A stretch of 64,000 nucleotides of DNA, from contig NZ_JAUOTN010000006.1 in the NCBI RefSeq assembly GCF_030546575.1, forward strand, positions 62,001-126,000, given 5' to 3'. Position 1 is the first letter of the stretch. The number at the start of each line of letters is the position of its first letter. A program made the position numbers and the translations under genes. This DNA is from Pontibacter coccineus (lineage in GTDB: Bacteria; Bacteroidota; Bacteroidia; Cytophagales; Hymenobacteraceae). Shown here one piece after another: positions 31,798 through 39,978 of the stretch. A model generated the notes under the pieces. It was not told the origin of the DNA. It saw nothing but the letters and a program-made list of their open reading frames with translations, and made no database searches.

Positions 31798-34125
31798 TTA
31801 GTTGACTAACTCGGCAGCTTCCTTTTCTTTCTTCCTGGCTGCTTTTTTAGCGGCTTTCGCGGCTTTGCGCTGCTCTCTTTTAGAAAGTTGCGGCGCATCT
31901 GCCGGCTTTTCCGCTTTGCGGCGGGCATCTACCTGTGGCAAACCAGACGTGTTGTCATTCACCAGCGTCATCTCTTTCACCAGGTGACCGGCTCCGGCAA
32001 ACTTGTCTACAATGAAAAGCATGTAGCGTACATCCACTGAAATGTTACGCACCTGGTCCGGGTTGTAAGTGAGGTCACTCATGGTACCTTCCCAGTTACG
32101 GTCGAAGTTCGTACCGATCAGCTGTCCATTGGCATTGATCACCGGTGAGCCGGAATTGCCGCCCGTGGTATGGTTCGATGCAATAAAGGCAACTGGCAGC
32201 TGACCGTTCACGCCATACGGACCGTAGTCCTTTTTGTCGTACAGCTCCTGCAGACGGGCAGGTATAGCGTAATCTTCAGCCGCTCCGGAAGCCGCTTTTT
32301 CAATGATGCCTTCCAGAGTAGTGAAATACTTGTACTTCACGCCGTCTACCGGCTCGTAAGGCTCTACCTTGCCATAGGCTACACGCAGGGTAGAGTTAGC
32401 ATCCGGATAGAACTTACGGTCCTGCTGCATGGCACGCAAACCAGTCATGTAGGTTCTGTACAGCAGGTTCAGGTTGTCGTTTACCTTAGTATAGGTTGGC
32501 AGCACGTTGGTGCGGTAATAATCGTTGATGCTGCTGGCCAGTTGGAAGCCCGGATCATTTTTGAGTGGGTTGGTTTTGCCCGCTTTGATGTCGGCAATTG
32601 CTTTGCGCACGCCGGCTTCGGAAGTGAAAAGCGACTTGCTGTATACCTCGTCGGCATACTTGCTGAAGTCACCTTTGTACTTTTGACGCACCATCGCGAA
32701 GGCAGAAGGATGCAGTTTCGGATCCAGGTTTTCGTAGTACATGCTCAGCAGAGCGGCAAACACCTTCTTGTCAGTCGGGGCGTTGTAGTTCTTAAAGTAA
32801 CCCGCCACGCCTTTCTCCAATCGGTCGAGCTGCGCATTGATTTCCTGCTGCGGTGCTTTGGCCTCAATCAACTCATGCAGCTTAATGAAGTCGTTGGCAT
32901 AGCGAACCAGTTCCACACCCCAGGCAGCTTCCATGATGTAGTCGCGGGCGATTGTGATGCCCTCCAGCTGCTTGTAGTTCTGCGCGAATTCATTGATCAG
33001 GTTGCCATATGTTTGTTTGCGGCTGGCATCGGCATTGGCCCAGGCGGTAAACTGCTTCTCGAGCTCCTGTTTGCGTTCTATGGTATTGGCTTTGCGCAAA
33101 CCACGGCTCTCACCGATCCACTTTTTCCAGGCGTTGGCCACGCTAGCGTGCTTGGCTGCATACTGAATGCGCACGGCATCCGAAGCCTTCATGTCCTTGT
33201 CCAGTACAGCAAGTTTGGTGTCACGGATCTTGATCTTGTGCGGATTGGAGGTTTCGTAGATCTCCTCAATGGCATGCGAGGTCAGGTACTCGTACGTACG
33301 GCCAGGGAAGCCGAACACCATCGTAAAGTCATTCTCCTGCACACCGCTCAGTGAAATTGGCAAATGGTGCTTCGGCTTGTAAGGCTTGTTGTTCGGGGAG
33401 TACTCAGCCGGATTATTATTCTCGTCGGCATAGATACGGAACATGGCAAAGTCGCCGGTATGGCGCGGCCACATCCAGTTGTCGGTGTCGCCACCAAATT
33501 TACCGATGGATGATGGGGGAGCGCCTACCAGACGGATGTCACGGAAGGTCTCGGTCACATACATGTAGTACTCATTGCCATAGAAGAACGGGCGGATAAT
33601 CGCGTCATAGTGCGTGCCGGCAATGGCTTGCTCGCGTACCTTCGCGATATTCTTTTGCACCATTTTCTCGCGTTCAGCTTCTGTTACGTTAGCCTGTATA
33701 CCTGCCAGAATCTGCTGTGTCACATCTTCCATGCGGACGATAAAGGTGGCAAACAGGCCCGGGTTCGGAAGCTCCTGCTCACGGTTCATAGCCCAGAATC
33801 CTTCGGTCAGGTAGTCTTTCTCCACGGAGCTGTGGCTTTGGATCTGGCCGTAGCCGCAATGGTGGTTGGTCAGCAGAAGTCCTTCTGAAGAGATCATTTC
33901 GCCGGTACAAAAACCACCAAACGACACGATGGCGTCCTTGAGGCTCGACTGGTTGATGCTGTAAATGTCTTCGGCAGAGAGCTTCATGCCCTTTTTCTGC
34001 ATTTCTGCTTCGTTGAGCTGCTTGAGGAGCATAGGCAGCCACATACCTTCATCAGGCTTGGCCGTGCTTATACCCAGGCTCAGACAGGCTGCAGCAAAAA
34101 ATGCTATAATGCGCTTACTGATCAT
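31798..34125 (-). CDS. S46 family dipeptidyl-peptidase, DPP11-like
   Basis: 775 residues with signal peptide MISKRIIAFFAAACLSLGISTA. The chymotrypsin-fold S46 triad is visible: His in LLTNHHCGYGQIQSHS (about residue 90), Asp in GGDTDNWMWPRHTGDFAMF (about 230) and Ser in GGNSGSPVINANG (about 660). Shortly after the Ser, NFDRNWEGTMSD has Arg where DPP7 enzymes have Gly. Arg at that site marks DPP11, which removes dipeptides with Asp or Glu in the second position. The C-terminus ends in a Lys/Ala-rich tail (QRKAAKAAKKAARKKEKEA). The enzyme acts in the periplasm in peptide use. Confidence 0.93.
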   Translation of the reverse strand: MISKRIIAFFAAACLSLGISTAKPDEGMWLPMLLKQLNEAEMQKKGMKLSAEDIYSINQSSLKDAIVSFGGFCTGEMISSEGLLLTNHHCGYGQIQSHSSVEKDYLTEGFWAMNREQELPNPGLFATFIVRMEDVTQQILAGIQANVTEAEREKMVQKNIAKVREQAIAGTHYDAIIRPFFYGNEYYMYVTETFRDIRLVGAPPSSIGKFGGDTDNWMWPRHTGDFAMFRIYADENNNPAEYSPNNKPYKPKHHLPISLSGVQENDFTMVFGFPGRTYEYLTSHAIEEIYETSNPHKIKIRDTKLAVLDKDMKASDAVRIQYAAKHASVANAWKKWIGESRGLRKANTIERKQELEKQFTAWANADASRKQTYGNLINEFAQNYKQLEGITIARDYIMEAAWGVELVRYANDFIKLHELIEAKAPQQEINAQLDRLEKGVAGYFKNYNAPTDKKVFAALLSMYYENLDPKLHPSAFAMVRQKYKGDFSKYADEVYSKSLFTSEAGVRKAIADIKAGKTNPLKNDPGFQLASSINDYYRTNVLPTYTKVNDNLNLLYRTYMTGLRAMQQDRKFYPDANSTLRVAYGKVEPYEPVDGVKYKYFTTLEGIIEKAASGAAEDYAIPARLQELYDKKDYGPYGVNGQLPVAFIASNHTTGGNSGSPVINANGQLIGTNFDRNWEGTMSDLTYNPDQVRNISVDVRYMLFIVDKFAGAGHLVKEMTLVNDNTSGLPQVDARRKAEKPADAPQLSKREQRKAAKAAKKAARKKEKEAAELVN

Positions 34126-34443
34126 GGTTTTTATAAGAGTTGGTTTTGAGCTCCCAAGTTAGCTAATAATGACGAATGAGTAATGAATAATGAATGATGA
34201 CGAATGATTAATGACAAATCACTAATGATCTCCACTAACTGAAATAGATGGAATGTTGCTTGATAATGGTAGGACTCCAAAAAGTAAAGCACAGGTATAA
34301 ATGAATACGAAAATGCCCTTGTCCAAAAGAATTTGAATAAGGGCATTTCTTGATTTCTCTTGTTCCGCTTAAGTGACAATGAAAACGTTAATCGCCATTA
34401 CTCATTATTCATTCGTCATTACTGATTAATCATTATTCATTAA
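34126..34443. repeat. Intergenic ATTAATGA-type repeats, in inverted arrangement
   Basis: A direct tract of AATGAGTAATGAATAATGA words (about 34170-34230) and an inverse tract of CATTACTCATTATTCATT words (about 34393-34443) bracket 150 bp. They could fold back on each other. The tracts have no coding potential and match those at 12103 and 50949. Confidence 0.6.
34311..34348 (-). terminator. Hairpin, probable terminator of the YkvA-like gene
   Basis: AAATGCCCTT and AAGGGCATTT pair around an 18-base loop, about 100 bp beyond the leftward stop. The loop is long, so confidence is moderate. Confidence 0.5.
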
Positions 34444-34893
34444 TCAAAGCGTTCCCATTGTCGGCTCAAAATTCCTGTTGCTCTCCCAGGCTTTGAAATT
34501 ACTGATCTCTTTCTGGAACGAGTCGATGAACCAGGCCATCAGGCTGATGTCGTCGAGGAAGCCGATCACAGGTATAAAATCAGGTATGATGTCGAGGGGG
34601 GTGACCAGGTATAGCAACACCGCCACGCCGGCGAGCAGCGACTTGCTGGAAACTTCACGGTATGAGCCGTTGATATAGGCCTTCGCCAGACGGATGAATG
34701 TCTGCATCACTTCCTTCACCTGATCGAAGCCACTTTTGTTGCTCTCCACATCCACTAACTTGCCATAAGCCGTAGTCAGCAGCATGCCCAGCTTAACAGG
34801 CTTCGACATCAAAACGCCGGCCTTGCCCAGAAAACGCTTGAAAATAGTATGCTGCGATAGTTTTAATCCTTTATTGATAAGATCCTGAATCAT
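34444..34893 (-). CDS. YkvA-like DUF1232 membrane protein
   Basis: 149 residues from ATG 34893; longer frames upstream read through the promoter region of the divergent gene and are rejected. The DUF1232 core is LLAGVAVLLYLVTPLDIIPDFIPVIGFLDDISLMAWFIDSFQKEI, with the hallmark Pro-Leu-Asp-x-x-Pro-Asp and two hydrophobic hairpins. The family is found in the membranes of many bacteria, and its role is unknown. The N-terminal 70 residues are helical and charged. The gene is transcribed divergently from the SRPBCC gene. Confidence 0.82.
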   Translation of the reverse strand: MIQDLINKGLKLSQHTIFKRFLGKAGVLMSKPVKLGMLLTTAYGKLVDVESNKSGFDQVKEVMQTFIRLAKAYINGSYREVSSKSLLAGVAVLLYLVTPLDIIPDFIPVIGFLDDISLMAWFIDSFQKEISNFKAWESNRNFEPTMGTL

Positions 34894-35039
34894 ATTTTTA
34901 TCTTTTGTTTGGCCCTTATACGGCATCATGGTGCTAAATGGTATAAACACTGGCAAGGTATACAATGAGAGGCGTGGTATGAGAAAAAAAATCTTACACA
35001 CTTGCTTGTCAATCTTGTTTTTTCTCCTTTAAATTGGTG

Positions 35040-35047
35040 TACTTTTA
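35040..35047 (+). promoter_or_regulatory. Putative -7 promoter element of the SRPBCC gene
   Basis: TACTTTTA (one mismatch to TAnnTTTG) lies 44 bp before the ATG. A TTG about 25 bp upstream may be the -33 part. Confidence 0.45.
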
Positions 35048-35090
35048 GCCCTAAATTATCCCATACACTTACAGGCATGTCGCATCGTAT

Positions 35091-35672
35091 ATGAAAGCGT
35101 CCCTCATCATGCTGGTGTCGTTGCTGGTAGCTTCGGCCGCAGTTGTTCTCGGTTCCTTTCTCCTCCCTGACTCCTACGAGGTCAGGCGTTCTCTCGTGAT
35201 CAACGCCAAGCCGGAGCAGGTATTTCCATACCTGAACAACCCGACCAAGTGGGAAGAGTGGAATTCCTGGAACAAGGATTACGACCCTACCATGATTCGC
35301 CTTTACGGTGGCCCGCTGTCTGGTAAAGGCGCCCACCAGGAATGGAACGGCGACAGAGTAGGCACTGTGAAAATACTCTTTACGGAAAGTACAGCCCCAT
35401 CCGAACTGTATTATAAGCAGCAGACAAAAGGAGAGGAGTTCGAGACGATCGGCATTTTTAGCCTGGAGCCGCTGGAAGATGGAACACGCGTGGTGTGGCA
35501 TCAGAAATCGCGGGTAGCTGATGATCTGTACAACAGGTATAGGGGATTCTTCAAAAAGATTAAAACAGAAACGGAAGCCGAGCAAAGCCTGCTTTCACTC
35601 AAAGAACTGTTAGACCCGACTGATAAATCAGAAAGTAAAGCGCAGATCGCAGACAGAAAAGGCCGCAGCTAG
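35091..35672 (+). CDS. SRPBCC (START-like) family protein with N-terminal anchor
   Basis: 193 residues. An N-terminal hydrophobic segment (SLIMLVSLLVASAAVVLGSFLL) is a membrane anchor or signal. The polyketide-cyclase/START-like fold follows: YEVRRSLVINAKPEQVFPYLNNPTKWEEWNSW (about 30-62) and a terminal long helix YNRYRGFFKKIKTETEAEQSLLSLKELL. The fold forms a hydrophobic pocket for lipids or other ligands; the ligand is unknown. The TAG stop lies in the loop of the terminator hairpin and overlaps an AGGTATA copy. Confidence 0.82.
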   Translation: MKASLIMLVSLLVASAAVVLGSFLLPDSYEVRRSLVINAKPEQVFPYLNNPTKWEEWNSWNKDYDPTMIRLYGGPLSGKGAHQEWNGDRVGTVKILFTESTAPSELYYKQQTKGEEFETIGIFSLEPLEDGTRVVWHQKSRVADDLYNRYRGFFKKIKTETEAEQSLLSLKELLDPTDKSESKAQIADRKGRS

Positions 35673-35690
35673 GTATAGCAGCGGCCTTTT
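35657..35690 (+). terminator. Terminator overlapping the SRPBCC stop codon
   Basis: AAAAGGCCGC and GCGGCCTTTT pair around a 14-base loop that contains the stop codon and the motif AGGTATAGC. Confidence 0.8.
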
Positions 35691-35709
35691 GCCATTTATA
35701 CAGGTATAG

Positions 35710-37125
35710 CTAAAGCAGTTCGTTTGCCAGGTTTGCCAACTCGGACCGTTCACCCTTCTGCAGCGTAATGTGCGCGTAGAGCGGGTGGTTGCGGGCCCGG
35801 TCGATCAGGTATGAGAGGCCGTTACTTTGCGAATCCAGGTAGGGTGTGTCGATCTGGTAGATATCGCCTGTGAACACGATCTTGGTGTTTTCTCCTGCCC
35901 GCGAGATAATGGTCTTAACCTCGTGCGGCGTCAGGTTTTGCGCTTCATCCACTATAAAATAGATGTTTGAAAGGCTGCGTCCCCTAATGTAAGCCAGTGG
36001 CGTGATCACCAGTTTTTCCAGCTCCACCAAATCCTTTATTTTCTGGTACTCCTTGCTGTTCTCGGCATACTGGTTCTGGATGTACTTGAGGTTGTCCCAC
36101 AGCGGCTCCATATAAGGGTTCAGTTTCGATTTGATGTCGCCGGGCAGGTAGCCGATGTCTTTGTTGCTGAGTGGCACGATGGGACGCGCCAGGTAGATCT
36201 GCTTGTAATCACGGCGTTGCTCCAGGGCACTGGCCAGGGCCAGCAGCGTCTTGCCCGTACCGGCCACACCCTGTATGCTCACCAGCTTGATGCGCGGATT
36301 TAACAAGGCATGCATGGCGAACGTCTGCTCGGCATTGCGCGGCTTCACACCGTAGGCCGTCTGCTTGTCCACCCGCTCAAACTGGTCCTCAACCGGATTG
36401 TAGTAGGAGAGGATGGAGCTCTTAAAGCTTTTCAGTACATAGAAGTGGTTGTCGGGCGGTGTTTCCTTGATCACTTTGCCGCTTTCGGAGTTGCCTTTTT
36501 CGTACAGGTCGTTGATCACGCCTGGGTCAATTTCCTCGAGGGTATCGCTGCCGGTATACAAGCCCGCCACATCCTGAATCTTGCCGGTTTCATAGTCTTC
36601 TGAGATCAGGTTGAGCGCCCGGGCTTTCAGCCGCAGGTTAATGTCCTTGGTAACCAGCACGACTTTGCTCTTGGGAAAATCCTGCTGCATCTGCAGAGCG
36701 GAGTTCAGGATGTGGTGGTCGTTCTTGTCGCCGAAAATTTTGGTGGCGTCCAGTTTAGTGCTCCCGTTCATCATCACCTTAAACTTGCCTTTGGTTTTGC
36801 CATTGAGCGGAATCCACTCCTGCAGCATGTGCTCTGAGGAAAGCTTGTCGATGAAACGAATAAATTCACGGGCCTCGAAGTTCTTGATGTCATTGCCTTT
36901 CTTGAAGTTGTCGAGCTCCTCGAGTACCGTGATCGGGATGGCTACGTCATGCTCCTGAAAGTTCTGCACCGCACTGTGGTCGTAGAGGATGACCGATGTG
37001 TCGAGCACAAATATCTTTTTGCCTTTCGGGTCAATTCCATTGCTGGGCGCCAGTTCTTTTACCTTGCCGGCTGTACGTGAAATTTTTTCGGTTTTGTCTT
37101 GGGTTGTCTTCGTCTGTTTGGGCAT
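35710..37125 (-). CDS. PhoH2-type PIN domain / PhoH ATPase
   Basis: 471 residues. A basic linker (1-35) precedes a PIN RNase domain with acidic residues in KKIFVLDTSVILYDHSAV, TVLEELDNFKKG and VVLVTKDINLRLKA. The PhoH ATPase follows: VSIQGVAGTGKTLLALA (Walker A, about residue 285), LARPIVPLSNKDIGYLPGD and FIVDEAQNLTPHEVKTIISRAG (Walker B). PhoH2 proteins couple ATP-driven RNA unwinding to PIN ribonuclease cleavage. They are often linked to toxin-antitoxin biology, but no antitoxin gene is adjacent here. The gene is monocistronic. Confidence 0.92.
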   Translation of the reverse strand: MPKQTKTTQDKTEKISRTAGKVKELAPSNGIDPKGKKIFVLDTSVILYDHSAVQNFQEHDVAIPITVLEELDNFKKGNDIKNFEAREFIRFIDKLSSEHMLQEWIPLNGKTKGKFKVMMNGSTKLDATKIFGDKNDHHILNSALQMQQDFPKSKVVLVTKDINLRLKARALNLISEDYETGKIQDVAGLYTGSDTLEEIDPGVINDLYEKGNSESGKVIKETPPDNHFYVLKSFKSSILSYYNPVEDQFERVDKQTAYGVKPRNAEQTFAMHALLNPRIKLVSIQGVAGTGKTLLALASALEQRRDYKQIYLARPIVPLSNKDIGYLPGDIKSKLNPYMEPLWDNLKYIQNQYAENSKEYQKIKDLVELEKLVITPLAYIRGRSLSNIYFIVDEAQNLTPHEVKTIISRAGENTKIVFTGDIYQIDTPYLDSQSNGLSYLIDRARNHPLYAHITLQKGERSELANLANELL

Positions 37126-37325
37126 AAGGGAGGAAATAAAGTGGGAGACATACCTGTTTTACGCAAATACATAGTGCTTAGTCTATCTATAGAATAGGCA
37201 ATTTTCTGACTCGCACAGGCCCTGTTAGCAAGCCAAAATTTTTATGATTTTTAGATATCTGATTCATAACCGATTACACAAAAAACAGGTATAACTAAAT
37301 AGTTAGTTATATTAAAAAAATAATT

Positions 37326-37333
37326 TATATTTG
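37326..37333 (+). promoter_or_regulatory. Putative -7 promoter element of the MORN-repeat gene
   Basis: TATATTTG, an exact TAnnTTTG match, in a very AT-rich stretch about 65 bp before the chosen ATG. Confidence 0.5.
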
Positions 37334-37396
37334 TTTGAGCATTCTGCCAGAGCAGCGGGCACCTTTTTGCGAAGTCATATAATATTCAGTAGGCGT

Positions 37397-37867
37397 ATGA
37401 AAACCACTTATACCTTCTTTTTGCTACTGTTTCTCGCCCTTCCATTGGCCTTGCAGTCACAACCGAAGTCTAAAAAAGGGGTGTGGCCATTTAAAATTAA
37501 TCGTTTCGACAAAGAAGGCCGTCACCACGGACGCTGGAAGCTATACCTGTCAGACAACACCACCCTGTTGCGCAACGGCCGATTCAGGCACGGGCAGGAG
37601 CGGGGCAAGTGGCGCTACTATTACCCCAATGGCAGTCTCCGGAAGATCGAGTATTACAGGCCTCACTCCAGGGAGTTCCTGATCAAGTTCTTTCACGACA
37701 ACGGCGAACTCGAAAAGCAGGGAATGGCCAGGGTGGTCGAAACTGAGCGCGTGATCCACTATTACTGGTTTGGCACCTGGCAGGTATACAACCGCGCCGG
37801 GCAGCTTACCCATACCGAGTATTATGAAAAGGGGAATGAGATGAAGCTGGAGGTGAGCAAGTGGTGA
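37397..37867 (+). CDS. Exported MORN/YwqK-like repeat protein
   Basis: 156 residues from ATG 37397, where a signal peptide begins (MKTTYTFFLLLFLALPLALQSQ). A longer frame from 37331 starts inside the promoter and is rejected. The mature part consists of MORN-like repeats with the G-x-W-x-x-Y/G-x-L-x-x-x-E-Y-Y pattern: GRHHGRWKLYLSDNTTLLRNG, GKWRYYYPNGSLRKIEYY, NGELEKQGMARV and RAGQLTHTEYYEKG. The same repeats occur in proteins annotated as YwqK-family antitoxins. No toxin partner is adjacent, so that label is only formal. The function is unknown. Confidence 0.75.
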   Translation: MKTTYTFFLLLFLALPLALQSQPKSKKGVWPFKINRFDKEGRHHGRWKLYLSDNTTLLRNGRFRHGQERGKWRYYYPNGSLRKIEYYRPHSREFLIKFFHDNGELEKQGMARVVETERVIHYYWFGTWQVYNRAGQLTHTEYYEKGNEMKLEVSKW

Positions 37868-38656
37868 TGGGAGAGAGGTTGTTATTTGTCTGAATCTTTA
37901 TATAGGGGCCCTACCTCAAGGATTTTCAGGATTAAGGGATTTTCAGGATTCTCGGGTACGATTGACATCCCCCTGCCCCCTTCAAAGGGGGACTTTGCCT
38001 TCTCTGTCTGTCATCCTGAAAGGATCTTGGTTGAAGGGAGGACAGGCAGTTGCTATAACAGACCCCTGCCCCTCTCAAGAGGGGAATCTCAGTTGCTGTT
38101 CTAATGTAAAGGTATAGCGTTGTAGCTTCTTATTTACAGTACCGGGTCCAACCACCCCTGCCCCTCCTTGTCCAAGGAGGGGAGCTTTTGCCACTACTAC
38201 TTTGTAGGTATTAGCATTGTAGTTTCTATTACTCGCACACAACACTGGCAGGAATAGCAAGGCTAACTTGCACGCTTACTATGCAGCAAACAACGGAGCC
38301 CGGTGCACTTTTCGACGCTCCACTGTTCGAGCGGTCAGCGAGTTTGGAGGGTCTTGATTTTTTTGCTTACTTTTTTCATCAAGGAAAAAAGTGAGTGCCC
38401 GCCGCACAGGCGAAGCTACAAAGCAATAAAGCTTGCCATACCTGCAACAGAAGCTACGCTAGTTGCAAACTGGCCCCATTTGTGCCACCACAAGTTGCGC
38501 TGACGCTAAAATTGCGGTATGGAGCATTGGTGCAGCTATACCTATACCTGACAACGGGGCCGGAGGCCACACCATAATAGATATGAGCGGGGACGTCCCG
38601 AAGCCAGTTCGGGTTCTGCGACTCGCGCCATGCATTGCCGCTAATTATACCTACCT
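37868..38656. repeat. Repeat-filled gene desert (REP-like elements)
   Basis: About 790 bp with no credible gene. Three CCCCTGCCCC elements each hold an inverted repeat: CCCCCTTCAAAGGGGG at 37979, CCCCTCTCAAGAGGGG at 38070 and CCCCTCCTTGTCCAAGGAGGGG at 38160. TGTCATCCTGAAAGGATCTTG at about 38010 is a word I know from other Bacteroidota intergenic repeats. At 38350-38395 GGTCTTGATTTTTTTGC...AAAAAAGTGA would read GLDFFAYFFHQGKK and stop, another dispersed element. Several AGGTATA/TATACCT copies lie at its right end. Confidence 0.7.
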
Positions 38657-39277
38657 TTAACTCAAGGTATAATACTCCTCCTTTTCCTTATCATGCAGGC
38701 GCACATACCCATGTATCACCAGCTTCACCAGCATCCGGTAAGCCCTCCGTTCGGATAAGTTCGCAATCTTCATATACTGTCGCAAGGTGACGCGCCGGTA
38801 CAGCGCCAGGTAATCCAGCACGGCGCGCTCGTGGCGGTCCAGCGGGATGCGTTCGAAAACCGGCTCCTCCGTCTGTAAGGATTTCTCAACCATTTTGCTG
38901 GTCTGCACGCTCGTGTCTTTTACCCGCACATAGCCCCGCCAGTCATCTTCCTTCACTTTGGCAAAGTGGGGCTTCACAGTGCTTTCAGGAACCGATACTT
39001 TCAGGATGGTATAGCCGTCCAGTTCAACTTCTTCATAGCCGAGCAAAAGGGGAGGATCGCAATAAAAGCTGGCAGCCAGTTCCAGGGTATGCTTTTCTTC
39101 CTCCGGGTCCACACCAACTACCTTGCCGTCATCCTTCACCCCGATCAGGATGGTGCCTCCGCGGGTGTTGGCAAACGACACCAGGGTACGGGCTATTTTG
39201 TCGGGCTGCGTGACGCGTTGCTTAAAATCCACCTGATCGTTTTCGCCCTGCCAGATCAGGCGCTGTATTTCGTCCAT
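38657..39277 (-). CDS. Schlafen-like AlbA_2 domain protein with C-terminal winged helix
   Basis: A 206-residue soluble protein. Residues about 1-125 are an AlbA_2 (Schlafen-type, putative DNA/RNA-binding) domain: GENDQVDFKQRVTQPDKIARTLVSFANTRGGTILIGVKDDGKVVGVDPEEE and the strand WRGYVRVKDTSVQTS. Residues about 145-206 look like a helix-turn-helix (HERAVLDYLALYRRVTLRQYMKIANLSERRAYRMLVKLVIHGYVRL). Proteins of this kind are often annotated as transcriptional regulators, and targets are unknown. It borders the repeat desert on its 3' side. Confidence 0.82.
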   Translation of the reverse strand: MDEIQRLIWQGENDQVDFKQRVTQPDKIARTLVSFANTRGGTILIGVKDDGKVVGVDPEEEKHTLELAASFYCDPPLLLGYEEVELDGYTILKVSVPESTVKPHFAKVKEDDWRGYVRVKDTSVQTSKMVEKSLQTEEPVFERIPLDRHERAVLDYLALYRRVTLRQYMKIANLSERRAYRMLVKLVIHGYVRLHDKEKEEYYTLS

Positions 39278-39384
39278 AGTCAGAAGGGTTTAGGTATAGC
39301 CGCTATACCTGGTGCTACGATACCAAGCTGTAGCAGCAGATTTTGCTTATAACTGCCAGCTAAATGCTATACCTATAAAGCCAT

Positions 39385-39412
39385 AAAAAAAGCGAGCCTG
39401 TCGGGGCTCGCT
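39385..39412 (-). terminator. Terminator of the DUF3127 gene
   Basis: On the minus strand AGCGAGCC and GGCTCGCT pair and run into TTTTTT. It lies 21 bp past the stop. Confidence 0.8.
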
Positions 39413-39432
39413 CTGTTTATACGCAATATGTA

Positions 39433-39810
39433 TTAGAATGGCAGATCGTTGTCTGCATCGCTGCTGTAGAAAGAAGGAGCCGCTGACTCCTGAGCGGGAG
39501 CACCGGCAGGAGCGCTAAAACCACCAGAGGCGGAAGCACCCTCAACACGCCATGCCTGCAGGTTAGTGAAGTACATGGTCTGGCCGTTCTTTGTGAAAGG
39601 CTTGCCTGTCAGGTTGAACGTTACTTTCACTTCGTCACCCGGCTTGTAGTTGTCGATCAGGTTGCACTTGTCTTGCGTCAGTTGGAACTTGCAGTACTGC
39701 GTGAACGAACCGTCCGGAATCTCCAGCACAAACTCACGCTTTCTGAACTTTTCACTTACCTGCTGTTCCTCAAACACTTCGTACAGCTTTCCTTGAATAT
39801 CAAACGACAT
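39433..39810 (-). CDS. DUF3127 protein with SSB-like acidic C-terminal tip
   Basis: 125 residues from ATG 39810 (an upstream start adds 13 residues). The DUF3127 body (MSFDIQGKLYEVFEEQQVSEKFRKREFVLEI, YCKFQLTQDKCNLID, GDEVKVTFNLTGK, TMYFTNLQAWRVE) has the length and strand pattern of an OB-like fold. A Gly/Ala/Ser-rich linker follows. The protein ends DADNDLPF, nearly identical to the C-terminal tip of single-stranded DNA-binding protein that recruits PriA, RecO, RecG and others. That link is my inference from the sequence. A TATATTTG promoter box is 37 bp upstream. Confidence 0.85.
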   Translation of the reverse strand: MSFDIQGKLYEVFEEQQVSEKFRKREFVLEIPDGSFTQYCKFQLTQDKCNLIDNYKPGDEVKVTFNLTGKPFTKNGQTMYFTNLQAWRVEGASASGGFSAPAGAPAQESAAPSFYSSDADNDLPF

Positions 39811-39846
39811 AAAATAAACTTTATAATGAATAGATTGACCTAAGGA

Positions 39847-39854
39847 CAAATATA
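39847..39854 (-). promoter_or_regulatory. Putative -7 promoter element of the DUF3127 gene
   Basis: TATATTTG read leftward matches TAnnTTTG exactly, 37 bp from the chosen ATG, supporting that start over the longer frame. Confidence 0.55.
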
Positions 39855-39978
39855 CAAAATCTTTGGTTTCGGCGGGGCTGAAAAATGGCAGCTTTTTTAA
39901 ATTTTCGGTCTAATAGTGGCCTAACAAAACAGCCGGGGCCCTGCAGGCGTACGAGCCTACTATAACGTACCTATTACT

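Noticed and set aside
32170..33354. 394-codon open frame antisense to the S46 peptidase
   Set aside because: It is a mirror of the codon bias of a well-supported gene; its translation has no family features and no promoter.
37886..38577. Several 60-70 codon frames in the repeat desert
   Set aside because: They run through REP-like inverted repeats and have no protein-like composition.
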